A stretch of DNA of 64,000 nt from Porphyromonas canoris (lineage in GTDB: Bacteria > Bacteroidota > Bacteroidia > Bacteroidales > Porphyromonadaceae): assembly GCF_000769115.1 (NCBI RefSeq), contig NZ_JQZV01000001.1, forward strand, positions 62,001 through 126,000, read 5' to 3'. Made by a program: the position numbers and the translations under genes. The notes under the pieces were generated by a model. The model worked only from the letters and a program-made list of their open reading frames with translations. It was not told the DNA's origin and ran no database searches. Below are positions 63,290-64,000 of the stretch, piece after piece (position 1 is the stretch's first letter; each line of letters begins with the position of its first letter).

Positions 63290-64000
63290 ATGCAACTCCT
63301 ACAAAACAAACTCAGAAAGTTTGATGCCGACAAGAAAGCAATAGCTGCCGGCATATATCCATACTTCCGAACTATTCAGAGTGAACAGGGTAATGAAGTG
63401 ATCATAAACGGGAAGAAAGTGTTGATGTTCGGATCGAACTCCTATCTCGGACTCACCAATCATCCCAAAGTGAAAGAAGCAGCCGAACAGGCAACCAAGA
63501 AATATGGTACAGGCTGTGCGGGATCAAGATTTTTGAATGGTACGCTTGATATACACCTCGAACTGGAAGATGAGTTGGCAGATTTCCTTGGGAAAGAAGC
63601 CGTACAGCTCTACTCTACCGGATTCCAAGCAAATGTCGGAGCGGTCTCATGCGTTACCGGTCGGGAAGATTACATTCTCTGGGATGAGAGAGACCACGCA
63701 TCCATCATAGAAGGACACCGTTTATCGTTCTCGACAAAGCTGAAATTCCGCCATAACGATATGGATTCGCTCGAACAGATGTTGCAGAAATGCGAACCGG
63801 ACAGAGTAAAGCTAATTGTCGTGGATGGCGTATTCAGCATGGAAGGAGACCTTGCTCCTCTTCCGGAGATAACCCAGTTGGCAAAGAAGTACAACGCAGC
63901 CGTCATGGTGGACGAAGCGCATGGCATCGGAGTGATGGGCGATATGGGACGAGGAACATGCGATCATTTCGGAGTGGTCGATGACGTCGATCTCATCATG
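63290..64000 (+). CDS. spt: serine palmitoyltransferase, C-terminal part outside window
   Basis: Alpha-oxoamine synthase joining serine with palmitoyl-CoA, first step of sphingolipid (dihydroceramide) synthesis; P. gingivalis and Bacteroides need it for their sphingolipids. 237 codons are visible: [75 protein letters not shown], and [18 protein letters not shown]. The N-terminus and [10 protein letters not shown] segment fit SPT/KBL rather than BioF. The PLP lysine lies beyond base 64000. KBL is the main alternative. Confidence 0.88.
   Translation, partial: MQLLQNKLRKFDADKKAIAAGIYPYFRTIQSEQGNEVIINGKKVLMFGSNSYLGLTNHPKVKEAAEQATKKYGTGCAGSRFLNGTLDIHLELEDELADFLGKEAVQLYSTGFQANVGAVSCVTGREDYILWDERDHASIIEGHRLSFSTKLKFRHNDMDSLEQMLQKCEPDRVKLIVVDGVFSMEGDLAPLPEITQLAKKYNAAVMVDEAHGIGVMGDMGRGTCDHFGVVDDVDLIM

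Noticed and set aside
63290-64000. Second bioF copy
   Set aside because: It is an alpha-oxoamine synthase, but the N-terminus and the [10 protein letters not shown] segment fit serine palmitoyltransferase, and it is far from the bio genes.

Overview
The window reads as a chromosomal segment of an anaerobic Bacteroidota, most likely a Porphyromonas species. The evidence is the Bacteroidota promoter form (TTG, 19-20 bases, TAnnTTTG), DUF4271, DUF4831 and DUF4835/PorD proteins, a CbiK-like haem lipoprotein as in the P. gingivalis iht locus, a serine palmitoyltransferase for sphingolipids, and almost no ribosome-binding sites of the Shine-Dalgarno type. Most genes lie on the minus strand. I see no tRNA, rRNA, CRISPR array, prophage or transposase gene.

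Layout. 1-1.7 kb: pta-ackA (acetate and ATP from acetyl-CoA), divergent from a ketopantoate-reductase-like gene. 3-10.5 kb: a six-gene operon running manC, a small exported repeat protein, a serine hydrolase carrying the same repeat, a sirtuin, a dGTPase and a lamin-tail-domain protein. 11-18.4 kb: TonB receptor, CbiK-like chelatase lipoprotein, second TonB receptor and a MORN/YwqK protein, probably for haem or tetrapyrrole uptake. 19-23.7 kb: a GHL10 hydrolase with ispG and sufS. 23.8-29.7 kb: a complete biotin set bioB-bioA-bioF / bioG-bioC-bioD. 30-32.8 kb: peptide transporter and DUF4831 protein. 33.5-37.8 kb: pnp, a GT87 membrane protein and gpmA. 38.4-41.3 kb: a frameshifted TonB receptor and a rhodanese lipoprotein. 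41.4-49.7 kb: housekeeping clusters (tyrS, greA; tatD, yidD, rnpA, hemD, DUF4271, ybeY; small membrane protein, DivIC/FtsB-like, YqiA-like, dnaX). 49.8-51 kb: a ROK regulator. 51.2-59.1 kb: dnaN, exonuclease, coaBC, porD, recN, rlmB, ridA, dapA. 59.4-60.7 kb: a DUF4143 ATPase. 61.8-62.9 kb: a TlpA thioredoxin lipoprotein. 63.3 kb onward: serine palmitoyltransferase, cut by the window edge.

The most unusual content is non-coding. A roughly 520-580 bp element occurs three times (18.5-19.1 kb and 61.1-61.7 kb in one orientation, 32.9-33.4 kb inverted). Its centre is a ladder of ACACGTTTA / TAAACGTGT motifs, with tracts of 55 and 67 bases identical between copies, and imperfect direct repeats flank it. 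Three further intergenic spots (10.7, 26.1 and 38.1 kb) hold degenerate tandem arrays with a 21-22 bp unit. A fourth (60.7 kb) holds a near-perfect 23 bp array directly upstream of the DUF4143 ATPase promoter. Together they look like a family of minisatellite-bearing, non-autonomous repeats comparable in architecture to the BrickBuilt MITEs of P. gingivalis, but identity with those cannot be tested here.
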